Counted from the first letter of the stretch, positions 53,985-63,208 are shown. The stretch: 64,000 bases of DNA from Parasutterella excrementihominis YIT 11859 (GCF_000205025.1 NZ_GL883691.1:34916-98915); one strand, 5' to 3'. Program-made: numbers and translations. Notes: generated from the letters alone by a model not told the origin.

Positions 53985-55040
53985 CTACTTCAATACATAG
54001 CTAGAGATCTTTTGATCGCAAGGTTCGCCTTCGGTAATGCAGAATGTCCTTTCGTTCAAGTCCATCACCAATGTGTAAATCGTGCAGAATCTCCTTGTGA
54101 CCGGATCCTTCGGATCCTGATGACTGCAGATGGAATCCGGATAGTTAGCGTGGTCGGACAAGATTCTCCACATATCCTTCTGAGTGAAGGGGCGTTTAAG
54201 ACCATAAGCGAGTCTTTCCAGACGATTCAAGCGGACAAATGTTTCCGTCAAATCCCGTTTGAACGTATCCTGCGGTCTAAAGAGCGGAGACAGATAGTGG
54301 TTGGTGTGGCACATCGGCTTGTCAATCGGCATCAGTACGTCAAAGTTTTCCGGAGTGTATTCGACGCACATCAGGAAGCCTTGAGCAGAGCCGATGGCAA
54401 AGTTGCCGCAGCCTGCGCGCTGAGGCTGAGTCACTGCTTCTAAAGCATTACTGGTATTTGTTTGGGCAAGGATAGCCCGATAAAGGATGTGAAGCGGAAC
54501 GCCCAATCCGCCTTTGCCAGTACTTAAAGCGTTAAGGCAGACACCAACACCTTCGGAGTTCAAGCCTTTGCCGCCGATAATGCCGGCTTCAACTGCAATC
54601 AAAATCTTCGGCTGTCCTTCAACATGAACTTCCAAAATGACCGTCGTGTCGCGAGCCGGTTTGAGCCAGTCCCAAGTTTGACCGAGATAAGTATGGCCGT
54701 CGCAGGATTGTTCCGGCAAGATTCCGAAGGTCGTGCAGCCGTCGGGTTTCGCAAACAAAATCTCGCTTCTGCAGTTGATAGTCAGAATATCTTCGTAAGA
54801 GAGGTTGGCTCCTTCAGCGACGCCTGAAATCTCTTCTAAAGCTTCCGGATAGTAATCTCGAATAAACGGTTCAAATTTTTTAGAGATTTTCCCGGCGGTT
54901 TCCCAAGGTACGCCGAATCCTTCGAACATGGTTCGATAGAAAGCAATATTCTTTTTGATGAGTTCTGGGACTTGACTTCCGTATTGATAACCGCGTTCTC
55001 TAGCGGTACCGGTCAAGGTGAGGAAAGGATAACCTGACAT
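53985..55040 (-). CDS. C45-family acyltransferase/peptidase (isopenicillin N acyltransferase-like, Ntn hydrolase)
   Basis: 351 aa from the ATG at 55040, which has GGAGGAG 6-7 bases upstream; an ATG at 55067 in frame is less well placed. The autocatalytic nucleophile is probably C102 in KPDGCTTFG, preceded by NCRSEIL. Other landmarks are TWDWLKPARDTTVILEV, GIIGGKGLNSEGVGVCLNAL, and the MCHTNHYL segment near 250. Proteins of this kind self-process before C102 to expose the nucleophile and cleave or transfer acyl groups of beta-lactam- or bile-type amides. There is no signal peptide. It is a single gene, its role here unknown; it lies between the porin and the second flavoprotein. Confidence 0.85.
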   Translation of the reverse strand: MSGYPFLTLTGTARERGYQYGSQVPELIKKNIAFYRTMFEGFGVPWETAGKISKKFEPFIRDYYPEALEEISGVAEGANLSYEDILTINCRSEILFAKPDGCTTFGILPEQSCDGHTYLGQTWDWLKPARDTTVILEVHVEGQPKILIAVEAGIIGGKGLNSEGVGVCLNALSTGKGGLGVPLHILYRAILAQTNTSNALEAVTQPQRAGCGNFAIGSAQGFLMCVEYTPENFDVLMPIDKPMCHTNHYLSPLFRPQDTFKRDLTETFVRLNRLERLAYGLKRPFTQKDMWRILSDHANYPDSICSHQDPKDPVTRRFCTIYTLVMDLNERTFCITEGEPCDQKISSYVLK

Positions 55041-55212
55041 ATAACTCCTCCATGGTTTTACTAACAATTGTTTGTCAGAGGAGGTTAAATGTCAATGGTT
55101 GTAACCAAATATAGGCAAAGAAGCTCTGGTTTTCTATAGCTTTGATCTATTCGATCGCTTCTATTGGACGGAAAACAGGATGGAAAATAGCTTCATAGAT
55201 TGTTGTAAGACA

Positions 55213-55246
55213 AAAAAGCCCGGATTTCATAGAGAAACCCGGGGCA
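55213..55246 (-). terminator. Terminator of flavoprotein paralog 2
   Basis: On the minus strand GCCCCGGGTTT pairs with AAATCCGGGC across a short loop (55219-55246) and is followed by TTTTTT (55213-55218). Confidence 0.85.
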
Positions 55247-55279
55247 GACAATTATCGATTCAAAAGGAGAATAAAGAGA

Positions 55280-56797
55280 CTATTTCATTGTTTCTGCAGC
55301 ATTGATTGCGGCATGGCGTCCGGAATAAGAAGCAAATCCAAATGCGTGGCCGGAGAAGAAGTCAGGGTAGGTCGGTCCGACCATATTGGAGACTTCCAAG
55401 CCGGCAGCATAGAGTCCGGGTATCGGTTTGTGATGTGTATCCAGAACTTGATGCTGTCTGTTCGTGACCAAGCCGCCGTAGGCGCTGAAGAAGTAAGACT
55501 TAAGCTTCAGAGCGTAGTACTTCTTGCCGTTGATCGGTTTCAGATAGCGGCGATCTTTCAAGAACATCGGATCGTGCTGAAGTTCGCAGGTCTTGTTGTA
55601 CTCGGCGACCGTTGCTTCAAGGTTCTTGGCAGGAACGTTGATCTTCTTAGCCAATTCAGCAATACTGTCGGCTTCTTTGAAACCGTCGCTGTCTACTGCT
55701 AATGCATCTTTGATGTCCTGCTGGAGGTTCTTGAGCTGTGTGCCGACCGGTACCAAAACGCCGATGCCCGAATCAATACCCTTGGTCATGCAGTAGTCGA
55801 TTGTATTGGTATCGAAGATGGCCCAGCCATAATGGTCGTGTTGAGCATAAATGCCGTTGGCGGCTTCGCTGAAAGCGTTGCTGGTAGATTCGTCTGTGAA
55901 TCTCTGGCCGTCGGAGTTGACCCAGAGGTTGAAGGGCTGCCAAGAAACGGCATAAAGGTTGCTGAGGAACTTAATGCCTTTACCTTCTGTACCAAGGTGG
56001 CCGATGAAGCTGACCGGGCCTCTTTCTGCACCGATCTTAGTGGCCATCACAATTCCGTCACCGGTCTTGTTGATAGGCACGGAACTCTTCCAGCCTTCAG
56101 GATCTCGATGCCCCCATTCTTTAACCTTCTGCGGATCGTCACCGAAGCTTCCGGAAGCCAAGATTACGGCTTTGCTGTTGATGGTATAAGTATTGCCTTT
56201 GGCATCTTTGGCAACAACGCCGACGACTTTACCGTCCTTGGTAATGAGGTCGGTTGCAGGCGTAGAAACCATCGTTGTGACGCCTAATTTATCGGCGGCA
56301 TCTTTCATGCCTTTGATCAGGCCGGCGCCGTGGTTGGTGCCTTTGTAGTTCTTGATGATGTGCCAGGTGTTGTCTTTGTCCGGTGTTTCGCGGCGGACTT
56401 CAAATTCAATTCCGTGAGAGGCGAGCCAGGAGATGTTTTCACCGGAACCTTCGACGAAATCCTTGTTCTTGTAGGGATCGACTAAATGGTTCTGTTTTTT
56501 AATAAAGGCTTCATAAGCCTGCTGGCGTGTCAAAGGATCGCTGCGTAAGCGGTTCCATTCGGAATCTACGGCAAACAAGCCTTCGGCGTGCTGGGAGTTG
56601 CCGCCGACGTACGGATTTTTTTCAAGAAGAACGACTTTTTTGCCGAGTTCTGCGCCTTGAACGGCAGCAGAGAGGCCGGCAGAACCGGCGCCGACAACGA
56701 CTAAGTCCGTATTGATCGTTTGATTGGCGGCAAAAGAAGCGCAGCCGAAGCAAAGGACGACGGAGGCAGTCAATAACTTGATTGCGGGTGAACTCAT
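55280..56797 (-). CDS. Periplasmic FAD-dependent reductase (flavocytochrome c / UrdA-like flavoprotein domain), paralog 2
   Basis: 505 aa, the same length as paralog 1 at 39796-41313 and very similar throughout, sharing SEWNRLRSDPLT, GTNHGAGLIKG, HRDPEGWKSSVPI, DSGIGVLVPVG and the C-terminal GHAFGFASYSGR. A signal peptide (cleavage near SFAA, residue about 25) precedes the FAD motif VVGAGSAGLSAA. It has no FMN-binding or heme domain. Differences near the active site (for example GQRFTDESTS in place of GNRFSNEDVA) suggest a different acceptor. Next to it, divergent, is an AspT-like antiporter. Its upstream region carries palindromes related to those of the dehydratase operon. Electrons would come from an unidentified partner. 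Confidence 0.88.
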   Translation of the reverse strand: MSSPAIKLLTASVVLCFGCASFAANQTINTDLVVVGAGSAGLSAAVQGAELGKKVVLLEKNPYVGGNSQHAEGLFAVDSEWNRLRSDPLTRQQAYEAFIKKQNHLVDPYKNKDFVEGSGENISWLASHGIEFEVRRETPDKDNTWHIIKNYKGTNHGAGLIKGMKDAADKLGVTTMVSTPATDLITKDGKVVGVVAKDAKGNTYTINSKAVILASGSFGDDPQKVKEWGHRDPEGWKSSVPINKTGDGIVMATKIGAERGPVSFIGHLGTEGKGIKFLSNLYAVSWQPFNLWVNSDGQRFTDESTSNAFSEAANGIYAQHDHYGWAIFDTNTIDYCMTKGIDSGIGVLVPVGTQLKNLQQDIKDALAVDSDGFKEADSIAELAKKINVPAKNLEATVAEYNKTCELQHDPMFLKDRRYLKPINGKKYYALKLKSYFFSAYGGLVTNRQHQVLDTHHKPIPGLYAAGLEVSNMVGPTYPDFFSGHAFGFASYSGRHAAINAAETMK

Positions 56798-56835
56798 TTT
56801 TGATGCTCCTTGTAGATTCCTTGAGATGATTGCAG

Positions 56836-56925
56836 GTTAACAAAAGCAGAAAAAATGAAGTGTTCAATGGGAAACACTTTCAAAGGAAAGGAAGTGATTG
56901 CCGTCAATTTAGTTAAGTGGTTAAC
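56836..56925. promoter_or_regulatory. Operator-like dyads upstream of flavoprotein paralog 2
   Basis: AAGTGTT (56858-56864) and AACACTT (56873-56879) form an inverted repeat with 8 bases between. GTTAAG-TG-GTTAAC (56912-56925) is one base short of the perfect palindrome seen at 52640-52653. The centres are 50 bases apart. A GGTTAACA half-site lies at 56836-56843. Confidence 0.5.
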
Positions 56926-57449
56926 GCTTTTTGAGGCTAAAAGCCGGAAACTGAAGAGAAGAAGTTGGTCGTGGCTTTAAGACAGAGGTTAGAGGAGAAG
57001 AAGTCCAAAAAATCCTTGAATAGATGCTGATCCTTTAATGATTTTCTTAGTATCAATTATGTATCAACAAAATTGATATATATCACTCGTATCAATTTCA
57101 AGTATTAAATACTAAAAATCAATAAGATAAAAATTTTAGTAATTTTTATCCCCATGATTATCACAACATCACTTTTTTACTTATTATTAAAAGTAAATAA
57201 TGAATTACTTTCGAGCGAATGTAATTGCGAAACTCTCTTAACAGGAATTCAAAATTAGAGGGGGTGTTAAGAGATTCTTCGAAATCGAGTCATCTCGTTG
57301 GACAACGAAGCTTGCAGCCATAAGAAAGAACATTAGGCGGCTGATTTAAATCAGAGCAATGTAAGGGAAATCCTAAGTTTTGGTTCTGTTTTTGGAGATT
57401 AACTTTTTTATGATTTTGGAAACCTCAAATTCCATAAAAATCAACCGTC
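56926..57449. other. Long AT-rich intergenic region
   Basis: 524 bases without a gene, with AT-rich runs between about 57040 and 57200 (TATATATCACTC, repeated AAAT/ATTT). The half-site pair at 57235-57273 lies within it. It likely holds two divergent promoters (flavoprotein to the left, antiporter to the right) and perhaps a leader. No RNA family was recognised. Confidence 0.5.
57235..57273. promoter_or_regulatory. Split CTCTTAACA / TGTTAAGAG repeat upstream of the AspT-like gene
   Basis: CTCTTAACA (57235-57243) and TGTTAAGAG (57265-57273) are a perfect 9-base inverted repeat separated by 21 bases, with the same TGTTAAG half-site as the sites near 52599-52653 but in the opposite arrangement. 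Confidence 0.5.
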
Positions 57450-59120
57450 ATGAATTGGCTGCTGTCGCTCATTTTTGATACTTCATCCTTCGCGCACGGA
57501 TTCCTTGTCTACAGTGTCATCATTTCCTTGGGCATTTGTCTTGGGCGCAAAAAAATCTTCGGGCTTTCATTGGGCGCAACTTGTGTTTTGTTTGTCGGTT
57601 TGATCGTGGGTTATGCCGGTGTCAAAGTGGACCCGGGAATGATGGCATTCTTTAGAAATTTCGGACTGGTTCTTTTTGTTTTCTTTATCGGACTGCAGGT
57701 TGGTCCGTCTTTCTTTGCGACGTTTAAGAGCAGCGGATTCGAGCTGACCGGCTTGATGTTGCTCGCTGTCGGATTAAGTCTTTTGATTACGATCTCACTG
57801 TATTTCATATTTTCGAGCAGTATTTCTCTTCCCGAGATCTTAGGCATCATGTTTGGGGCTGTCACTAGCACGCCCGGCCTCGGTGCAACACAAGAGGCTC
57901 TTCAGTCATTAGGCTCCAAGCAGGATATTACTGTCGGGTATGCCTGCGCTTATCCGTTTGCGATCCTTTCTGTGATAGGCGTCATTCTTGGTCTGAAGAA
58001 GTTATTTGAGGTTAATTTAGCCCAGGAGGACAAATACTGGGAGGAAGCTCAGCAGGTTAAGAACAGAGCTCCGATTTACTATCACGTTAAAACAACAAAT
58101 AAAGCGCTTCAAGGCATTACCTTGAGAGAAATCAGGGAAATAATCGGCCGTCCCTTCATCTGTTCAAGAGTTATGCATAACGGCACGATTACCAGTCCTA
58201 CCGCCGACAGCTATATTTATTTGGGTGATCGTCTGCGAATTGTTTCCAATGCAGAACATAAGACTGCGGTTTGTGCCTTTTGCGGAGAAGAAGATCCATC
58301 CATTGACCTTGCCACCGCTCATTCGCCGATACGTAACGAAAGAATCAGAGTGACTGACAGCAAAATGAACGGAGTGATGATTGAGGATCTCCATCTGTCC
58401 AGATTTGACGGAGTCAACATCACTCGAGTAACGAGAGCAGGCGTCACATTTTTTCCTTACAACACGCTTCGCCTCCAATTGGGGGACACTTTAAGCTGCG
58501 TAGGTCCTAAAAATGCCATTGCCCGTTTGGCAGCATTGATGGGTAATCGAGAGAAGCAGCTGGAAAAACCCAACGTGGTGGCAATTTTTGCCGGTTTGGC
58601 TTTCGGTGTGATTATCGGAGCCTTTCCGATTGCTTTTCCCTATATGCCGGTCACGATTCAGTTGGGTTTAGCGGGCGGCCCTCTGATCGCTGCCATTCTT
58701 CTCGGTTACTTCGGACCGAGGTTCCATTTAGTCACTTACACGACTCATTCCGCCAATCTCATGCTTAGAGAGTGGGGACAGGCATTTTTCCTCGCCAGCG
58801 TAGGGTTGGCGGCCGGGGAGCCTTTCTTCAATTCGTTTCTCAATGGAAGCGGCTTCTTTTACGTCGCTTTGGGCCTGCCGATCACCATCATTCCGTTGGC
58901 AACGGTCGGTATTTTGGCAAGAACCCGCTACCACATGAATTTCCATTCGATTGCGGGTCTTTTAGCCGGATGTTCAACCAATACCTCCCTGTTAGGATTT
59001 GCTTCCAGTTTGTCGGACAAAGGTATAGCTCTAATTTCTTATTCAACTGTGTATCCGTTAGCCATGTTCTTGAGAATTATCTCTGGACAAGTATTGCTAA
59101 TGCTTCTTTGGACGGCTTGA
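57450..59120 (+). CDS. AspT-like aspartate:alanine antiporter family transporter
   Basis: 556 aa. Two halves of about five hydrophobic segments (residues about 15-185 and 375-555) flank a cytoplasmic region with two TrkA_C-type domains (about 210-370; GRPFICSRVMHNGTITSPTADSYIYLGDRLRIV and LRLQLGDTLSCVG). The signatures FGAVTSTPGLGATQEAL and LLAGCSTNTSLLGFASS occur at matching places in the two halves, a sign of the inverted-repeat family. Members exchange aspartate for alanine or other acids, sometimes generating proton motive force. Divergent from flavoprotein paralog 2, it may carry a related substrate or product. The start ATG has only a weak ribosome site. Confidence 0.88.
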   Translation: MNWLLSLIFDTSSFAHGFLVYSVIISLGICLGRKKIFGLSLGATCVLFVGLIVGYAGVKVDPGMMAFFRNFGLVLFVFFIGLQVGPSFFATFKSSGFELTGLMLLAVGLSLLITISLYFIFSSSISLPEILGIMFGAVTSTPGLGATQEALQSLGSKQDITVGYACAYPFAILSVIGVILGLKKLFEVNLAQEDKYWEEAQQVKNRAPIYYHVKTTNKALQGITLREIREIIGRPFICSRVMHNGTITSPTADSYIYLGDRLRIVSNAEHKTAVCAFCGEEDPSIDLATAHSPIRNERIRVTDSKMNGVMIEDLHLSRFDGVNITRVTRAGVTFFPYNTLRLQLGDTLSCVGPKNAIARLAALMGNREKQLEKPNVVAIFAGLAFGVIIGAFPIAFPYMPVTIQLGLAGGPLIAAILLGYFGPRFHLVTYTTHSANLMLREWGQAFFLASVGLAAGEPFFNSFLNGSGFFYVALGLPITIIPLATVGILARTRYHMNFHSIAGLLAGCSTNTSLLGFASSLSDKGIALISYSTVYPLAMFLRIISGQVLLMLLWTA

Positions 59121-59140
59121 ACAAAAACCCCCGACAGCTG

Positions 59141-59986
59141 TTAGAGATTTCCGGTGTATACGTATTTCAGCTTCTTCTCAGCAATATCCTTCAGCCGATA
59201 GATGGTTTCAGCAGGAGTAGGCGGCAGATCATCGACCTTATATCGCGGGAAAAACCGACTCAAATGCAGAGGAATCTCAGGCGATATGGAAGCGATCCAT
59301 TCAACCTCCCGTCCTATTTCTTCCGGATCGTCGTTCTTTGTCGGGATCACGAGTGTGGTGAGCTCTACATGACATTTGTGTTCGACCGCAGCTTTGATAA
59401 ATTCCTTAACGGTGTCGAATTCGCCCTTAACGTACCGATAAAACTCGTTTGAAAATCCTTTCAAATCGATATTCAAAGCATCGACGTGCGGCAAAAGTTC
59501 ATCGGCATACTTCCTAACGAGGCCTCCGTTGGTTACAACCACGGATTTCAGTCCGGCTTCATGGAGAAGTTTCGATGTGTCCCGGATAAATTCAAAACAC
59601 ACCGTCGGTTCGTTATAAGTAAATGCAACGCCTATATTTCTGGGTTCCTGCTTGCTCAAGTCAACGGCAAGATCCGTCAGGCCTTCAGGCGTAATCAAGC
59701 GGTGAGGGCAGTTGTCGGGTCCCGCCATCGAAATCGACGCATTCTGGCAGTACGGGCAACGCAGGTTGCAGCCGTAGCTGCCGTAAGAAAGGATATAAGT
59801 TCCGGAGCAGAAACGCATCAGCGGCTTCTTTTCGATGGGATCCAAGGCTAGGGAAGTCGCCTGTCCGTAATTGATAGGAACAATCTTCCCGCCGATATTG
59901 GATCTTGCTCTGCAGAAGCCGATCTGACCTTCTCTCAGCTTACAGAACTTAGGACAAACGTCACAAAGAACTTGTTCACGGTTCAT
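59141..59986 (-). CDS. amrS: AmmeMemoRadiSam system radical SAM enzyme
   Basis: 281 aa. The radical SAM cluster is CNLRCPYC (C73, C77, C80), with YGSYG before it as usual. The N-terminal cysteine motif CDVCPKFCKLREGQIGFCRAR is a hallmark of the AmrS group, also seen in pyruvate formate-lyase activase-like proteins. It lies one base after the fused AMMECR1/LigB-type gene. These proteins are conserved together in many anaerobes, but their substrate is not well established. It uses SAM to make a 5'-deoxyadenosyl radical and would modify a cytoplasmic target. The gene is convergent with the AspT-like gene. Confidence 0.93.
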   Translation of the reverse strand: MNREQVLCDVCPKFCKLREGQIGFCRARSNIGGKIVPINYGQATSLALDPIEKKPLMRFCSGTYILSYGSYGCNLRCPYCQNASISMAGPDNCPHRLITPEGLTDLAVDLSKQEPRNIGVAFTYNEPTVCFEFIRDTSKLLHEAGLKSVVVTNGGLVRKYADELLPHVDALNIDLKGFSNEFYRYVKGEFDTVKEFIKAAVEHKCHVELTTLVIPTKNDDPEEIGREVEWIASISPEIPLHLSRFFPRYKVDDLPPTPAETIYRLKDIAEKKLKYVYTGNL

Positions 59987-59987
59987 A

Positions 59988-61373
59988 TCAGGAATGTCTT
60001 ACGACTTTGAAGCGATAAAGCTGAACGGATTCGTTTTCAGCAATACCGGCCTTTTGTTTGGCGATGCTGACTTGCTGAGCAACCGAGTCCACGCCTTCGA
60101 GATCCGGCAGGAGCAAGCCGCGGCGGCTTCCTTTTTCAACGATGACGCCGTAAACTTTCGGATCGAGTTCGTCTTCAGACGAGATCTTTTCAGCCGGTTC
60201 CAGGACATCAACCTTGTAAACAAGATATTTCAGCTCTTCAGGCTGGACAGGCGGGAAGCGCGGGTCTCGAGAGCAGGCAGAAACACCGTTGGCGATGATT
60301 TCGAGCGCGATATTGGCTTGAGTCGGTTCTGTTGTACCGATGCATCCCCTCAGACGTCCGTGTTCGTGCAGAGATACAAACACACCGGCTCTTTTATCCA
60401 TCATGTCGGCCGGAAGATTATTCGGAAGAGGAGCGTATTGGCCGGTCTTCACAAAAGTTTCAACGCTCAAACGAGCCAGTTTTACATACGGATCTTCTTT
60501 GTCGAGTCTCTCGTGATATTCCTTATCCTCAATAGCTTCGAGCTTGTCCAAGAAATCGCGATCCGAATCAGAACCTTCGCCTTCAAAGGTGGCAACGCCG
60601 TAACCAACACCGAACGGACCTTCATAAGACAGAACGTGAGCGTCAACGTTTCTGCGGTCAAAGGCACCGGCCATAATGACAAAGGAACGATGGCCGCATT
60701 CGGCAGCCGATTCGCAGATTTCCGGCTTGATGGTCATCATGCGCAGGAAGTCGGCGTCTTCAAAACATTCCATCAGTTCTTTATCGAACTTAGGGCCTTC
60801 CGGCGAGAATCCGTAGGGACCTTCGGCGGTGAGTTTATGAGACAAGTCACCGCTTGCAATCATCACGACACGCTTGTCGGTTTTATCGGCAACAGCAGAA
60901 ATCGCTTCGCCTAAACGATAGTGATCGGCAATTGAAAGGCCGGACAGACCGACTCTGACCAACTCAAAATCATTCAGATAATCTTCTAAGAAGAGAAGCG
61001 GAACCACGGTGGCATGGTCCAAAGAAGGATCGCGTTCGCCTAAAGTGCCTGCGTGCATATGATGCTCCTGGCAGTAGCTTTCAAGCTGATGAACGAAATC
61101 TTCGTCGTAGGGAATTTCGACTTTTGCTTGAGGAGCATTAAAGCGAGATAAATCGCCGCAGGCGCTCTTGCCCGGAGAAATATGAAAATAATCCGCATAC
61201 ATCACGGTGTGCGGAGTCGTCAGAACCACAGTGTCCGGTTTAAAGCGGGCTAAAAACCGCATAGCCTGTTGGTAGGCATTGATGGTGTGCTGAATTCTTT
61301 TTTCTTCGCCTCTGCCGACTTCAGGAATAATAAGCGGCGGATGAGGTACGGCGACGGCAGCGAGTACTGGCAT
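59988..61373 (-). CDS. AmmeMemoRadiSam system fusion: LigB/Memo-type domain plus AMMECR1 domain
   Basis: 461 aa from the ATG at 61373 (GGGAG 8 bases upstream); an ATG at 61418 in frame has no such site. Residues about 1-265 form the class III extradiol dioxygenase/Memo-like fold (AVPHPPLIIPEVGRGEE, LDHATVVPLLFLEDYL, IASGDLSHKL). About 285-461 form AMMECR1 (DKRAGVFVSLHEHGRLRGCIGTTEPTQ, SRDPRFPPVQPEEL, GSRRGLLLPDLEGVDS), which includes the conserved RGCIG box. Such A+B fusions occur next to the radical SAM enzyme AmrS, which follows after one base. The precise reaction is unknown; the metal site and the strict co-occurrence suggest a radical-based modification pathway. Confidence 0.93.
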   Translation of the reverse strand: MPVLAAVAVPHPPLIIPEVGRGEEKRIQHTINAYQQAMRFLARFKPDTVVLTTPHTVMYADYFHISPGKSACGDLSRFNAPQAKVEIPYDEDFVHQLESYCQEHHMHAGTLGERDPSLDHATVVPLLFLEDYLNDFELVRVGLSGLSIADHYRLGEAISAVADKTDKRVVMIASGDLSHKLTAEGPYGFSPEGPKFDKELMECFEDADFLRMMTIKPEICESAAECGHRSFVIMAGAFDRRNVDAHVLSYEGPFGVGYGVATFEGEGSDSDRDFLDKLEAIEDKEYHERLDKEDPYVKLARLSVETFVKTGQYAPLPNNLPADMMDKRAGVFVSLHEHGRLRGCIGTTEPTQANIALEIIANGVSACSRDPRFPPVQPEELKYLVYKVDVLEPAEKISSEDELDPKVYGVIVEKGSRRGLLLPDLEGVDSVAQQVSIAKQKAGIAENESVQLYRFKVVRHS

Positions 61374-61540
61374 TTCATTGACTCCCTTGAACGAACCAAT
61401 GGCAGGTCGTTCTTTCATTGCGATTTTTCAAGTATGGACTTGAAGAAACGAATCTGAGCCGGAGGAAAGCCAGATTGAGTAAATTTTCCGTGGTTTAGGA
61501 TCTAAGTCGATAAGTCTTTGTCCTCTCCTAACTCGGTAAA

Positions 61541-63133
61541 TCAATCCTTATGTAAATCAGTCCAGCTCAAACCGAATTTAGCTAAGTACTTTCTCAGTCG
61601 ATCTGAGTTATTCGTTGACTTCTTTTCTGAAAGTGAGTGAGCGAAAAGTTTACGGCTGGCATCAGCGAGATTCTTGGAGGATTGGCAAACTTCGATGACT
61701 TTTTCTAACTGGCAACGGTCAAAGAGATCGAGTTCTTTCCATTGCTCCTCGGAAAGAACCGGCGGCAGAGAAGGTTTCTCACTTTCTGTTTGTCCTTCCG
61801 GGTACCACTGCCTGAGCAGTCGATTCCATTCGGATTCGACATCACTTTCGGTAATTCGCCCGCCTTCCGAAAGCGTAGACATTCTCGTGACCGCACCGGA
61901 CAAGTCCCGGAAGTTCGACTTCCATAAGGCTTCAGAGGAATTGGATAAAGAAAGAAATTTTTCTCTAGCTTCCTTGTTAAAACTAAACAGATTTCCGGTA
62001 GTTAATGAAACCTGCTGAAGTTCATAATCCAGGTTCGGTTCAATGTCCTCGTGTCTGTCTTTCAGCGAAGGAATGTTGAATGACCAAAGCTGAATACGGG
62101 CGAGAAGGTCTTCACGGAACTTTTTCTCTTTAACCATCAGGGAAAGATTTTTGTTGGTACCGCAAATCAGCTGGAAGTCGCTCGTGACCTCGCTGTCGGA
62201 ACCCAACGGGAAAAACCGCTTTTCTTCCAGGGCTCCAAGCAGCATCGCCTGTTCATCCAGTCCGAGCTCACCGATTTCATCGAGGAAGAGAAGGCCACCG
62301 TCAGCGGCTTTGAGCAGGCCCTTACGATTTTCAACGGCGCCGGTAAATGCACCTTTGACATGGCCGAAGAGTGCAGACATACAGGCGTCGCCTCTTAAAG
62401 TGGCGCAGTTGAGTTCTACAAAATTGCCACTAACCATGCGTTTTTGCTTCTTCCACTCGTAAACGAGGCGAGCCATCTTGGTTTTGCCGACGCCGGTTTT
62501 GCCGGTAAGGAGAATAGGTGCCTTAGATTTGACGCTGACCGTTGCCAATTCACGAATCATCTCATTGAATTTGGCATTCCGAGTTTCAATCCCTGACTTC
62601 AAAAATCGAATACCGTCTTTCTGCTCCTGATGGAATCGTTCGGCAATCTTGTCATACTTGGAAAGATCAAGATCGATGATCGTATAGGTTCCGTTCGGAT
62701 TCCGAGATTTCTGCATGTGTGTTTGGAGAAGTTTTCCCGGAATATGGCGTGATTCGGTCAGAAGGAAGAGACAGATCTGAATGACATGAGTACCTGTCGT
62801 GATGTGAACCAAATACTCTTCATTGTCCGTATCAAATTTATAGTCTTTTAAATTGTCGAAGATCCCGCTGTAGACTGTCTGAAAATCCCAGGGATCCTTT
62901 AGAACAACTTCGCGGAGATTGAATTCGGTTTCGGGCGAGACTTGCTGAAAGTCTTTCTGAACCAGCTGAGCTAGGTCCAAGAAGTTCTTTTCATAAAACA
63001 ATTCGAACCTATCTACAAGAAGGTCGTCCTGTTGAGCTAAAGAAATCGTCGGACGCCAACGTCCCCAGCGAGCCTTTCCGCCTAGATCTAGATTCGTTCC
63101 CAGAAAGCCTAATACGACAATTTTCTTTTTCAT
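61541..63133 (-). CDS. rtcR: RtcR, sigma-54-dependent activator of RNA repair genes
   Basis: 530 aa. Residues about 1-180 form the RtcR-type CARF-like sensor domain (VVLGFLGTNLDLGGKARWGRWRPT, HITTGTHVIQICLFLL). The AAA+ domain follows, with Walker A GKTGVGKT (211-218), the sigma-54 contact loop GAFTGA (261-266) and Walker B LLFLDEIGEL (281-290). A C-terminal helix-turn-helix (NLADASRKLFAHSL) ends the protein. RtcR is activated by RNA ends bearing 2',3'-cyclic phosphates and opens the sigma-54 promoter of rtc genes. Here rtcA is divergent and carries a clear sigma-54 promoter. The ribosome site of rtcR is not obvious. Confidence 0.95.
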   Translation of the reverse strand: MKKKIVVLGFLGTNLDLGGKARWGRWRPTISLAQQDDLLVDRFELFYEKNFLDLAQLVQKDFQQVSPETEFNLREVVLKDPWDFQTVYSGIFDNLKDYKFDTDNEEYLVHITTGTHVIQICLFLLTESRHIPGKLLQTHMQKSRNPNGTYTIIDLDLSKYDKIAERFHQEQKDGIRFLKSGIETRNAKFNEMIRELATVSVKSKAPILLTGKTGVGKTKMARLVYEWKKQKRMVSGNFVELNCATLRGDACMSALFGHVKGAFTGAVENRKGLLKAADGGLLFLDEIGELGLDEQAMLLGALEEKRFFPLGSDSEVTSDFQLICGTNKNLSLMVKEKKFREDLLARIQLWSFNIPSLKDRHEDIEPNLDYELQQVSLTTGNLFSFNKEAREKFLSLSNSSEALWKSNFRDLSGAVTRMSTLSEGGRITESDVESEWNRLLRQWYPEGQTESEKPSLPPVLSEEQWKELDLFDRCQLEKVIEVCQSSKNLADASRKLFAHSLSEKKSTNNSDRLRKYLAKFGLSWTDLHKD

Positions 63134-63208
63134 TGGACTATAAATTTTTATATAAAGTTATATAAAATTATAGTTTTTAATAAGGCTAGAATTACGTTTG
63201 ATTTTCTC

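Noticed and set aside
59988..61373. Ring-cleaving dioxygenase as the main role of the LigB-like domain
   Set aside because: The fused AMMECR1 domain and the adjacent AmrS radical SAM gene fit the AmmeMemoRadiSam system far better.
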